A stretch of 12,553 nucleotides of DNA from DUAG01 sp046756865 (GTDB taxonomy: Bacteria > Nitrospirota > Nitrospiria > SBBL01 > JAADHI01). Below the pieces are notes generated by a model. That model was not told where the DNA came from, made no database searches, and saw only the letters and a list, made by a program, of their open reading frames with translations. This document shows positions 5,376-12,553 of the stretch, piece by piece (the first letter of the stretch is position 1; each line of letters starts with the position of its first letter). The position numbers were made by a program, and so were the translations under genes. The stretch lies in NCBI GenBank assembly GCA_046756865.1, contig JBHHXE010000059.1:1-12553 (forward strand). Reading direction: 5' to 3'.

Positions 5376-7715
5376 TCAACCGGCTTCCTCAAAATCGCAT
5401 ACTTCATTCCGGCAGAGGATCTTAACTCCGGTCTTCCGGTCTCGCTTCTCAATCAAAAAAGGCGCTTCACACTTTGGACAAGGACGTTTGACAGGACGAT
5501 CCCACAGGGCAAACTTGCAGTCCGGATAACCGGTGCAGCCAAAAAAACTCTTTCCCCGCTTTGTCCGTTTTTCGGTAAGGTCTCCGCCACAATCCGGCTC
5601 GGGACAAGAGATGCCAATGGGTATCGGCTTTGTATTCTTGCATTCGGGGTAGGCGGAGCAAGCCAGAAAACGGCCAAAACGACCGGACTTGATGATCATC
5701 GGCTTGCTGCATTTATCGCAAACCTCGTCCGTTTCAACTTCGGTTTTGACCACCTCAATGCCCTCTTTCGTCTCGACAAACTCCTGAGTCGTCTTACACT
5801 CCGGATAGCCGGAGCAGGCCAGGAAACGGCCGAAACGGCCCCATTTAATGACCATCGGCTTGCTACATTTTTCACATTGAAGATCGGTCGGCGTTTCTTC
5901 CCGCTTTACATCACGCATCTCGGTCCGTGCTTTCTCCAGCGTTTTACTGAAAGGCCCATAGAAACCCTGGACGGTTTCGACCCAGTCCTTCCCTCCCTCC
6001 TCAACCTCGTCAAGTTCATTTTCCATCCGGGCGGTAAATTCCACATCTACGATATCCGGAAAATGATCCACCAGGAGACCGTTGACAATATTCCCCAACT
6101 CTGTCGGATAAAAGCGCCCCTCGCGTTTCTCAACATATTTTCTGTCCTGAACCGTCGATATAATTGCCGCATAGGTACTTGGCCGGCCAATCCCCTTCTC
6201 TTCCAGATCATGAATCAGCAAGGCCTCATTATATCTGGGGGGCGGCTGGGTGAAATGCTGTTTCAGGTTAAGTTCCTGAAAATTCAAGGCCTCTCCAACA
6301 GTCAATTCGGGCAAGATCCCCTCCACACCCGGTACATCCGTGCCCTCTTCTCCCTCTTTTCCGGGCTTGCCCCCTTCGTCTTTTCCTTCGGTGTAGACCG
6401 TTGTAAAACCCGGGAACTTCACGACGGACCCTGTGACTCTGAAGAGAAAGGGTCCTGCAGATATATCCACACGTGTATTGTCCAGGATGGCCGGTGTCAT
6501 CTGACTGGCAACGTAGCGATTCCAAATGAGTTTATAGAGAACATATTGATCACGCGACAAATCTGCCTGCACCAGCTCTGGATCGCGCTGGATCGCGGTC
6601 GGGCGTATGGCCTCATGACCCTCCTGCGCCCCCTTCTTACTCCTGTATTGGTTCGGGGACTGAGGAACATAATCGTCTCCGTAGCGCTCCCTGATCCATG
6701 TCAGTGATTCCGCCTGGAAATCCGGTGATATGCGGACCGAATCGGTTCGCATGTAGGTGATTAAACCGACCGCACCTTCTGAGCGGGTTTCAATGCCCTC
6801 GTAAAGTTGTTGTGCCAGCATCATTGTCTTCTTCGGTGTAAAGCCCAATTTCCGGGCCGCCTCCTGCTGCAGGCGACTGGTAATAAAAGGCGGTGTCGGA
6901 TTGCGTTTTCGCTCTTTCTTTTCCACCCTGGAGACAATGTAGGGATGCGCTTCTAATGCTTTTTTCAGCGCTTGCGCCTCCGACTCATTATTGATCTGAA
7001 TCGTTTTCCCCTTTTGCTGGATCAATTTTGCCAGAAAAGAAGGGGGAATCTTTCCTTGAAGCTTTGCGGTAATGCTCCAGTACTCGACTGCAACAAAGGC
7101 CAGAACCTCTTTTTCGCGCTCGCAGATGATACGGACGGCCACCGACTGGACGCGGCCCGCAGAAAGCCCACGACGGACTTTATCCCAAAGAAGGGGACTG
7201 ATTTGATAGCCGACAATCCGGTCGAGAACGCGCCGCGCCTGCTGCGCATTAACTTTTTTGTCATCGATGCTGCCGGGGGTTGTCATGGCTTGCTGAATTG
7301 CTTTTTTGGTAATCTCATTAAAGAGGACCCGGTAGATCTCACCGTTCTGTTTTTTCAGCACCTCCCCAATATGCCATGCAATCGCCTCTCCTTCCCGGTC
7401 CGGATCAGGTGCCAGGTAAACCCGTTCGGCAGATTTGGCCGCCTTTTTGATCTCAGTCAGCACTTTACTTTTCCCCTTGATGACGACATACTCCGGTTCA
7501 AATCCACGCTCGAGGTTAATTCCGAGTTTCGACTTGGGAAGGTCCCTCACGTGTCCAACCGACGCCATGACCTTGTATTGCCTTCCGAGATACTTGTTAA
7601 TTGTCTTCGCTTTGGAAGGGGATTCGACAATCACCAAGCCCTTCTTTTTTGCCACTGCGGTCTTACGCGCCTTTTTTACAACCTTCTTTGCAGCCTTCTT
7701 TACAGCCTTTGGCAA
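5376..7715 (-). CDS. topA: DNA topoisomerase I (type IA)
   Basis: TopA relaxes negative supercoils by transient single-strand cleavage. I chose the TTG start at 7713-7715 because GGAGG stands five bases before it. A GTG four codons upstream (7725-7727) is the alternative and has no good ribosome site. The product is 779 residues. A Lys/Ala-rich N-terminal tail (1-26) precedes the Toprim domain, which starts at GLVIVESPSKAKT (26-38) and holds the acidic metal-binding motif DPDREGEAIAWH (104-115). The nucleophilic tyrosine is Tyr321 in LITYMRTDS. A Gly/Glu/Lys-rich loop lies near 442-466. The C-terminus carries four four-cysteine zinc ribbons beginning at about Cys614, Cys666, Cys704 and Cys746; the first two share GRFGRFLACS and appear duplicated. 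The start is 62 bases from the dprA stop, so it probably shares dprA's promoter. Confidence 0.96.
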   Translation of the reverse strand: MPKAVKKAAKKVVKKARKTAVAKKKGLVIVESPSKAKTINKYLGRQYKVMASVGHVRDLPKSKLGINLERGFEPEYVVIKGKSKVLTEIKKAAKSAERVYLAPDPDREGEAIAWHIGEVLKKQNGEIYRVLFNEITKKAIQQAMTTPGSIDDKKVNAQQARRVLDRIVGYQISPLLWDKVRRGLSAGRVQSVAVRIICEREKEVLAFVAVEYWSITAKLQGKIPPSFLAKLIQQKGKTIQINNESEAQALKKALEAHPYIVSRVEKKERKRNPTPPFITSRLQQEAARKLGFTPKKTMMLAQQLYEGIETRSEGAVGLITYMRTDSVRISPDFQAESLTWIRERYGDDYVPQSPNQYRSKKGAQEGHEAIRPTAIQRDPELVQADLSRDQYVLYKLIWNRYVASQMTPAILDNTRVDISAGPFLFRVTGSVVKFPGFTTVYTEGKDEGGKPGKEGEEGTDVPGVEGILPELTVGEALNFQELNLKQHFTQPPPRYNEALLIHDLEEKGIGRPSTYAAIISTVQDRKYVEKREGRFYPTELGNIVNGLLVDHFPDIVDVEFTARMENELDEVEEGGKDWVETVQGFYGPFSKTLEKARTEMRDVKREETPTDLQCEKCSKPMVIKWGRFGRFLACSGYPECKTTQEFVETKEGIEVVKTEVETDEVCDKCSKPMIIKSGRFGRFLACSAYPECKNTKPIPIGISCPEPDCGGDLTEKRTKRGKSFFGCTGYPDCKFALWDRPVKRPCPKCEAPFLIEKRDRKTGVKILCRNEVCDFEEAG

Positions 7716-7725
7716 ATCAACCTCC
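7713..7725 (-). promoter_or_regulatory. Ribosome binding site deciding the topA TTG start
   Basis: On the minus strand GGAGG (7721-7725) is followed by five bases and then TTG (7713-7715) in the topA frame. The same five-base spacing is seen at dprA (GGAG at 8869-8872). The upstream in-frame GTG at 7725-7727 overlaps this site and lacks its own, so TTG is the better start. Either choice changes only four residues. Confidence 0.65.
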
Positions 7726-7777
7726 ACATCAATAACACTTATCGTGGTAAACCCTATTTTCTAAAATCATGATACCT

Positions 7778-8863
7778 TCATATCCTAACATAGTACTGCC
7801 CCGCAAGCTGTTTCACCATCCCCTTTAACTCAAGGGTCAGAAGAAGACCGGAGACTGTCGATGAGGTCTTGGTACTCTCCAGGATAACCTGATCAACATG
7901 TTTCGGATCAGATGATAATATACCGTACAGAATTTCCTCGTCAGATTCAAGCGCAGGCCTTTCCCCTGACGGTGCGGGTGCGCGTTTGTCCAGCACGGGC
8001 AAGAGTTCATCCAGAATATCATCCACGCCCCGGACTAGTTTTGCCCCGGAGGCAATCAGTTGATTCGGGCCAGTACTGGTCTCAGAAAGAATCGGACCCG
8101 GAACGGCAAAGACCTCACGCCCCTGTTCCAGAGCAAGACGCGCCGTAATTAACGAGCCGCTTTTGAGGGCCGCTTCGACCACAATACATCCCATTGAAAG
8201 ACCGCTGATGACCCGGTTGCGTTGGGGAAAATGATGGGGTTCGGGGAGCGCGCCCATCGGAAACTCAGTAAAAATTGTCCCTTGATCCACCATCTCATCA
8301 AATAAATTCTTATGTTCTGCCGGGTAAATCCGATCAATTCCACAACCCAGGACAGCGATGGTTTTTCCGCCTTCAGAGAGCACCGTCCTATGTGCCAGAC
8401 CATCGATTCCCCGCGCAAATCCGCTGACCACCGTGACCCCGTTCCGGACCAAGTCGCGACAGAGCTTTTCGGTCACCGTTCTTCCATAGTAGGTCGTTTT
8501 TCGGGAACCGACAATCGCAAGGGTGTGGGATGCGCTGTCATCCCATGTCCCCTTCACATAAAGAATGGGAGGGGGGTCATAGGTCGATAAGAGCAGGGTC
8601 GGATAAGCAGAATCATTCAGGCACAAAAGGGACGCACCCGCCTTTTGTACTTTTTCCAATTCCTCATCAACCCGGTCAAAATTACGGAACGAAGTGATGC
8701 CTGCCGCAACCGGTCCAGTCATTCCCTCAATCATCAGAAGCGATTCTTTTTCCGCCGAGAAGACCGCATCAGGGCAGGAAAATTGGTCGATCAGACGCCG
8801 AAAGAGGACATTCCCAACCCCGGGAACCTGCTTCAATGCCAGCCAGGAACGATAGCGCTCCAT
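7778..8863 (-). CDS. dprA: DNA-processing protein DprA (Smf)
   Basis: DprA binds incoming single-stranded DNA in natural transformation and loads RecA onto it; it is also common in bacteria not known to be competent. The 361-residue protein has an N-terminal helix-hairpin-helix-like region (about 1-60, with VPGVGNVLFRRL) and then the Rossmann-type DprA core. Core motifs are IVGSRKTTYYGR (117-128), SGFARGIDGLAHR (147-159), VLGCGIDRIYPAEH (171-184), FPQRNRVISGLS (212-223) and EAALKSGSLITARLA (230-244). After a Pro/Glu-rich linker (about 295-308), residues 308-361 look like the winged-helix tail (DprA_WH type). The ATG has GGAG five bases upstream and lies about 20 bases from the predicted transcription start. 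It is the first gene of the left-hand operon. The length is normal. Confidence 0.97.
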   Translation of the reverse strand: MERYRSWLALKQVPGVGNVLFRRLIDQFSCPDAVFSAEKESLLMIEGMTGPVAAGITSFRNFDRVDEELEKVQKAGASLLCLNDSAYPTLLLSTYDPPPILYVKGTWDDSASHTLAIVGSRKTTYYGRTVTEKLCRDLVRNGVTVVSGFARGIDGLAHRTVLSEGGKTIAVLGCGIDRIYPAEHKNLFDEMVDQGTIFTEFPMGALPEPHHFPQRNRVISGLSMGCIVVEAALKSGSLITARLALEQGREVFAVPGPILSETSTGPNQLIASGAKLVRGVDDILDELLPVLDKRAPAPSGERPALESDEEILYGILSSDPKHVDQVILESTKTSSTVSGLLLTLELKGMVKQLAGQYYVRI

Positions 8864-8889
8864 GATGACTCCAAATGTAAAAGGCTGAC

Positions 8890-8917
8890 ATTATACAGAA
8901 GTGCTTTGTCCAGTCAA
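8890..8917 (-). promoter_or_regulatory. Sigma70-type promoter for the dprA operon
   Basis: The minus strand reads TTGACT (8912-8917), 16 bases, then TATAAT (8890-8895). This is five of six matches at -35 and a perfect -10. Transcription would begin near 8883, giving a leader of about 20 bases with GGAG at 8869-8872 before the dprA ATG. Position and quality make it the likely start of a dprA-topA-trmFO-xerC-hslV transcript, perhaps extending through hslU and argB. Confidence 0.8.
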
Positions 8918-8918
8918 G

Positions 8919-8941
8919 TAAAACGGGATTTTGCGAAACCC
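8919..8941 (-). terminator. Possible weak terminator after nuoN
   Basis: On the minus strand GGGTTT (8936-8941), a CGCA loop and AAA-T-CCC (8925-8931, one bulged T) form a six-pair imperfect stem followed by GTTTTAC. It lies about 70 bases past the nuoN stop and just upstream of the -35 box of dprA, where an end of the nuo transcript would be expected. The stem is short and bulged and the T-run is brief, so this is tentative. Confidence 0.35.
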
Positions 8942-9012
8942 TTATTTTGGGATTTACCCGGATGGAATGCTCTGAAATCATGCTTTAAACAAAGTACGGC
9001 AATGGGAAAGGC

Positions 9013-10464
9013 TTAGAGAAAAATCTTCACGGAAGAGATCGCACTGCGAATGATCGGCTCAGGATAGAGACCGAGAAACAGGGTCATAAAGGCCATGACC
9101 GAAAGTGCCACCTTTAGTGCGGGTGAAAATGAAAGGGGTGCCGTATCCTGGGGCTCTTCCATGTACATGACCTTAACGATGTTGAAATAATAATAGAGGG
9201 AAATCGCGCTGTTCAGAATGGCAATAATTGCCAGCCAATAGAACCCGCCCTGAATGGCCGCATTGAACAAGTAGAGTTTTCCGACAAAACCGGCCGTCGG
9301 CGGAATGCCGATCAGGGAGAGGGCAAAGAGAATAAATGTCGCCGCCACAACGGGGTGCGTCCGGGCCAATCCCCTGAGATCGCTGATCTGATCTCCCCGC
9401 AAGCCTTTTCTACAAACCAGAATCACCAGGGTAAATGCGCCCAGGGTCATAAAGACATAGCCGACAAGGTAGACCATTATAGCAGTCAATCCCACGCGGC
9501 TCCCTGCGATCAAACCGATCAAGAGATAACCCGCATGCGCGATCGAGGAATAAGCCAACAACCTTTTAATATTGGTCTGAACCACCGCAACGACATTCCC
9601 AAGGGTCATTGTCAGCACAGAAACCAACCAGAGGATCTGCCACCAAATCTCATGACTTCCCTCCAGTCCCATGATAAAAACGCGCAACATCACGGAAAAT
9701 GCAGCCGCCTTTGAAGCAGCGGAGAGGAAGGCTGTAATGGGTGTTGGGGAACCTTCATAAACATCCGGCGCCCACATATGGAAGGGAACTGCGGCAACCT
9801 TGAATCCAAACCCGGTCACCATCAGGATGATGGCGATGACCAATGTCGGAGAGGATGTCAAATCCTGCGCGGCAAGCTGTTCATGTATTCCTGCAAGTTG
9901 GGTCGTGCCTGTTAAACCGTAGAGGAAGGCAATTCCGTACAAAATAACGCCTGAAGCAAATACCCCGGTCAAAAAATACTTTATGCCTGCCTCTATCGAC
10001 CTGGGATCTTTCCGCATGAAGGCTGTCAGGACGTAGAGGGACATCGACATCAACTCAAGGGAGAGATAAAAAGAGAGGAGGTCCGTGGCCGAAGGGAGAA
10101 GCATCATCCCAATCGTCGCAAAAAGGATCAAGCCATAGTACTCTCCCAGGTTAATCCGTTGGATCTCAACATAGCGAAAGGACATCATCACAATTAATAT
10201 CGAAATCGCGAGAAAAATTAACTTAAAAAAGATGGCGTAGGAATCGATCGCGATCATCCCGTTGAAGGTTGAGATCTCCTTTCCCCACAAGAAAACAAGT
10301 GAGACACCGGAAAGGAGCAAGCTCCCAATCGTAAAGACACCCAAGACCTCCTTTTTTTCAGAGTGGATCAAGGGCACCGCTATAAAAAGAGCGCAGGCTG
10401 CCAGAGCCAGGATCATTTCAGGGAGGATCGCGATGATTTGAATGTCGGGCAGTGTCGTCTCCAT
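9013..10464 (-). CDS. nuoN: NADH-quinone oxidoreductase subunit N
   Basis: NuoN is one of three antiporter-like membrane subunits of respiratory complex I, each thought to form a proton channel. The 483-residue protein is almost entirely hydrophobic, consistent with about 14 membrane helices. Key charged residues of the family are present: Glu137 in LSLELMS (the TM5 glutamate), Lys222 in GFKVAAVPFHMWAPD, Lys252 in SAASKAAAF and Lys396 in AGFVGKLYLF. The motif PDVYEGSPTP (233-242) is typical of NuoN and separates it from NuoM and NuoL. The ATG follows the nuoM stop with no gap, so translation is probably coupled; a G-rich stretch at the end of nuoM may serve as ribosome site. It is the last nuo gene before the dprA promoter. 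No defects are seen. Confidence 0.97.
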   Translation of the reverse strand: METTLPDIQIIAILPEMILALAACALFIAVPLIHSEKKEVLGVFTIGSLLLSGVSLVFLWGKEISTFNGMIAIDSYAIFFKLIFLAISILIVMMSFRYVEIQRINLGEYYGLILFATIGMMLLPSATDLLSFYLSLELMSMSLYVLTAFMRKDPRSIEAGIKYFLTGVFASGVILYGIAFLYGLTGTTQLAGIHEQLAAQDLTSSPTLVIAIILMVTGFGFKVAAVPFHMWAPDVYEGSPTPITAFLSAASKAAAFSVMLRVFIMGLEGSHEIWWQILWLVSVLTMTLGNVVAVVQTNIKRLLAYSSIAHAGYLLIGLIAGSRVGLTAIMVYLVGYVFMTLGAFTLVILVCRKGLRGDQISDLRGLARTHPVVAATFILFALSLIGIPPTAGFVGKLYLFNAAIQGGFYWLAIIAILNSAISLYYYFNIVKVMYMEEPQDTAPLSFSPALKVALSVMAFMTLFLGLYPEPIIRSAISSVKIFL

Positions 10465-12123
10465 CTATTCCCTATCCCCGTTGGACACACTTAATTCGGG
10501 CGCATCGATCAGGACGCCCGGTTCACCGCGTAAAGCAAGGGCTACAGAATGCTCCGGCAGGCCCCTTTCCCGGACCACCTTCTTTACCTTTTCTTCCGAG
10601 CCGGTTCTTTTGGCTGAGGACGCGTTGAGCCGTTGAACGATCTTCTCCACAGAGGGTTCCATCATCTGAATAAAAGGTTTTGGATAAAGACCGATCCAGA
10701 ACATAAAGACCACCAAAGGAACCATGTAGGCGACTTCACGACGATTCATATCTAAAAGCTTCTGGTTTTCCGGTTTATCCAGCTTCCCAAACATCATTCG
10801 CTGGAAAAGCCAGAGCATATAAGCGGCGCCCAGGATGATCCCGACGACAGCAATCCCCGCATAAATCTTGTTTGCCTCAAAAGCCCCCACCAGTATTAAA
10901 AATTCCCCTACAAATCCGTTTAGACCGGGAAGCCCCATTGAGGAAAACATCGTCACGGCGAAAAAGGCGGCAAAAACGGGCATCTGGTAAGACAACCCTC
11001 CAAAATCCGCAATCAAACGCGTATGCCGACGTTCGTAGATCATCCCGACTATCAAGAAAAGCGCGCCGGTGGAAACACCATGATTGATCATCTGAAGGAT
11101 TCCTCCCGTAATCCCGTGCCTGTTCAGAGCAAATAATCCGAGCATCACGAAACCCAGATGGCTGACAGAGGAATAGGCCACAAGACGTTTCACATCCTTT
11201 TGAGCTAAGGCCACAAATGCACCGTAAACGATCCCGACCAGGGACAGGCCGCAGATCATCGGGACAAAAAAGTGGCTCGCATCGGGAAAGATCGGAAGAC
11301 AAAAACGGACAAAGCCATAGGTGCCCATTTTAAGCAGGACCCCTGCCAACAGAACGCTTCCGGCAGTCGGCGCATCCGTATGCGCATCCGGGAGCCAGGT
11401 GTGGAAAGGAAACATTGGAACCTTAATCGCAAAACCCAGAAAAAAGGCAAGAAAAAGCCAGTATTGGAATGGATTGAGCGGAAGGTTCAGTTTCTGGAGT
11501 TCAAGGATGCTGAAGGTAAGTTGTCCTGTTCCGTATGCGGGATTCCCGTTAAGGAAATATATTGCCAGAATCCCCAGGAGCATAAACAAACTTCCAAAAA
11601 GGGTATACAGAAAAAACTTGATACAGGAATAGAGGCGCCGCCCTCCGCCCCAGATACCAATCATAAAGTACATCGGAACCAGCATGATCTCCCAGAAGAT
11701 ATAAAAAAGGAAGAAATCGAGAGACATGAAAACGCCCAGCATGCCGGTTTCAAGGAAAAGGATAGCAATGTAATATTCCTTCACCCGCTCTGTAATCGCC
11801 GTAAAGGAACTGACGATGGAAATGGCCGTCAGGATCGTCGTCATGATGATCAGGAGGAGACTGATTCCGTCGATTCCAAAGACATACTCTACGCCCAGAC
11901 TCGGAATCCAGGAGGCCTGCTCCACAAACTGCATATCTGCCTTGGTGCTATCAAAACCGGGGATCAGGACAAAAGAAACCAGCATCGTAAAAAGTGAAAC
12001 CCCTAGGGCTGTTTGCATAATTGCCTTGTGGTCCTCCTTCTTCATAAACATAAGAACGATGCAGCCGATTAAGGGGATATAGGCAATGAAAGAGAGGATG
12101 GGGAAAGAATACGTGCTTATCAT
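10465..12123 (-). CDS. nuoM: NADH-quinone oxidoreductase subunit M
   Basis: NuoM is an antiporter-like proton-pumping subunit in the membrane arm of complex I. The 552-residue protein has about 14 predicted membrane helices up to residue 485. Conserved charges are in place: Glu145 in IFWEIMLVPMYF, Lys234 in FAIKVPMFPFHTWLPDAH, Lys265 in GVLLKMG and Glu407 in GFVGEF. The pattern HTDAPTAGSVLLAG (248-261) is a NuoM hallmark. After the last helix a hydrophilic, charged tail of about 60 residues (490-552) is present; E. coli NuoM is near 509 residues and lacks it. The ATG has a strong AGGAGG four bases upstream (12128-12133), preceded by a hairpin. It abuts nuoN directly and follows nuoL by 44 bases. 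Confidence 0.97.
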   Translation of the reverse strand: MISTYSFPILSFIAYIPLIGCIVLMFMKKEDHKAIMQTALGVSLFTMLVSFVLIPGFDSTKADMQFVEQASWIPSLGVEYVFGIDGISLLLIIMTTILTAISIVSSFTAITERVKEYYIAILFLETGMLGVFMSLDFFLFYIFWEIMLVPMYFMIGIWGGGRRLYSCIKFFLYTLFGSLFMLLGILAIYFLNGNPAYGTGQLTFSILELQKLNLPLNPFQYWLFLAFFLGFAIKVPMFPFHTWLPDAHTDAPTAGSVLLAGVLLKMGTYGFVRFCLPIFPDASHFFVPMICGLSLVGIVYGAFVALAQKDVKRLVAYSSVSHLGFVMLGLFALNRHGITGGILQMINHGVSTGALFLIVGMIYERRHTRLIADFGGLSYQMPVFAAFFAVTMFSSMGLPGLNGFVGEFLILVGAFEANKIYAGIAVVGIILGAAYMLWLFQRMMFGKLDKPENQKLLDMNRREVAYMVPLVVFMFWIGLYPKPFIQMMEPSVEKIVQRLNASSAKRTGSEEKVKKVVRERGLPEHSVALALRGEPGVLIDAPELSVSNGDRE

Positions 12124-12127
12124 GAAA

Positions 12128-12133
12128 CCTCCT
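12128..12133 (-). promoter_or_regulatory. Strong ribosome binding site of nuoM
   Basis: AGGAGG on the minus strand lies four bases before the nuoM ATG. It directly follows the T-run of the hairpin at 12134-12151, so folding or pausing at that hairpin could affect both transcription and ribosome access. Confidence 0.8.
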
Positions 12134-12151
12134 AAAAAACCCGTTCCGGGT
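12134..12151 (-). terminator. Hairpin with T-run between nuoL and nuoM (terminator- or attenuator-like)
   Basis: On the minus strand ACCCG (12147-12151), loop GAA (12144-12146) and CGGGT (12139-12143) form a perfect five-pair GC-rich stem followed by five more T residues (12134-12138). A sixth G-T pair is possible at the base. This has the shape of a small intrinsic terminator, yet it sits inside the nuo operon with the nuoM ribosome site immediately after it. The stem is short, so termination would be at best partial. It could instead mark a processing or mRNA-end site that sets subunit ratios. Confidence 0.45.
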
Positions 12152-12167
12152 CAAACAAAATGCGCTG

Positions 12168-12553
12168 CTACCATATCCAGATAAAAACAATGGACAGAAA
12201 AACTATTCCAACAATCATGGCTAACATATAATTTTGAATGGAGCCCGTCTGTATTTTGCGGAGGCGCCGCGCGCTCCCGTCCACAACTGTTGAGACACCA
12301 TTCACGGCGCCGTCAATCACGCGTATATCGAAAATTTCTGTGAATTTGCTTTCCAAAATTGTTGCCCAGCCCGTGCCATTGACCAGCCCGTCAAAAACCC
12401 AGGTGTCTACTTTCCATAAAAACCGGGAAACCTTCTTTGCGGGCTCGATCAAACCAAATGTATAAACCTCGGTAATAAAACTTTCATAACGTGCGAGGGG
12501 CTTGTTGACAAACCAGGTGAAGCCGGGTCCTCCCTTGCGATAGAGCCAGTCGG
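12168..12553 (-). CDS. nuoL: NADH-quinone oxidoreductase subunit L, C-terminal part (cut by window edge)
   Basis: The last 127 codons of a reading frame that is open to the right edge of the window; the first complete codon is 12549-12551. The visible protein starts DWLYRKGGPGFTWFV and continues through a charged, amphipathic region (NKPLARYESFITEVY, then DIRVIDGAVNG). It ends with RLRKIQTGSIQNYMLAMIVG and a final hydrophobic helix closing in FIWIW. In NuoL this region spans the end of the long lateral helix that runs along the membrane arm plus the last membrane helix, and the RxxQTGxxxxY pattern is characteristic. The position directly before nuoM supports the call. The N-terminal antiporter core lies outside the window, so catalytic residues cannot be checked. 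An in-frame TTG at 12450-12452 is an internal leucine, not a start. Confidence 0.93.
   Translation of the reverse strand, partial: DWLYRKGGPGFTWFVNKPLARYESFITEVYTFGLIEPAKKVSRFLWKVDTWVFDGLVNGTGWATILESKFTEIFDIRVIDGAVNGVSTVVDGSARRLRKIQTGSIQNYMLAMIVGIVFLSIVFIWIW

Noticed and set aside
5877..7772. Plus-strand open frames of 276 and 266 codons opposite topA
   Set aside because: Both are complementary to the fully conserved topA coding region and show no family signature or ribosome site.
8920..8945. Possible third, degenerate copy of the repeat between nuoN and dprA
   Set aside because: Only a short ACG-GATTTT-GCGA-ACCC resemblance to 2404-2426 is seen, with gaps. The diagnostic GAGGATTCGAG block and hairpin are absent, so chance is as likely.
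1..12553. A new defence, secretion or other multi-gene system
   Set aside because: All ten genes belong to well-known housekeeping families in an expected order; no unexplained coding space is large enough to hold another system.

Overview
This window is an ordinary, densely packed bacterial chromosome segment. Every gene reads leftward on the minus strand, so transcription runs from high to low coordinates. GC content looks intermediate (about half, by eye). HslUV, the folate-dependent TrmFO, a full NuoL-NuoM-NuoN set and an ArgB with an N-terminal helix occur together. This, with the order dprA-topA-trmFO-xerC-hslV-hslU-argB, suggests a Gram-negative lineage such as Nitrospirota or one of the former Deltaproteobacteria. 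The phylum is an inference; a protein search would be needed to settle it.

Right part (9013-12553): the end of a complex I operon. It holds the C-terminal part of nuoL (cut by the window edge), then nuoM, then nuoN, whose start codon directly follows the nuoM stop. These are the three antiporter-like proton-pumping subunits of NADH:quinone oxidoreductase. A compact GC hairpin followed by a T-run lies between nuoL and nuoM, just before the nuoM ribosome binding site.

Middle and left (89-8863): after a 149-bp gap with a weak terminator-like hairpin and a very good sigma70-type promoter, a run of seven genes begins. They are dprA (DNA uptake and recombination), topA (DNA topoisomerase I), trmFO (tRNA m5U54 methylation), xerC (tyrosine recombinase), hslV and hslU (ATP-dependent protease) and argB (arginine biosynthesis). 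Spacing is short or overlapping from dprA to hslV and again from hslU to argB, which suggests one long transcript with a break or buffer at the 196-bp hslV-hslU gap. The first four genes handle DNA or tRNA, and the dprA-topA-trmFO-xerC-hslVU order is a widely conserved bacterial neighbourhood.

Non-coding content: the most notable item is a dispersed repeat of about 80 bp present twice in the same orientation, once just past the argB stop (6-83) and once just past the hslV stop (about 2432-2527). The copies are about 80% identical by hand alignment. They share a short hairpin whose stem is kept while its loop changes, and the fuller copy has an additional outer stem. No stretch longer than 300 bases lacks a gene; the largest gaps are 2342-2537 and 8864-9012. 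I saw no tRNA, rRNA, CRISPR array, transposase gene or novel multi-gene system.
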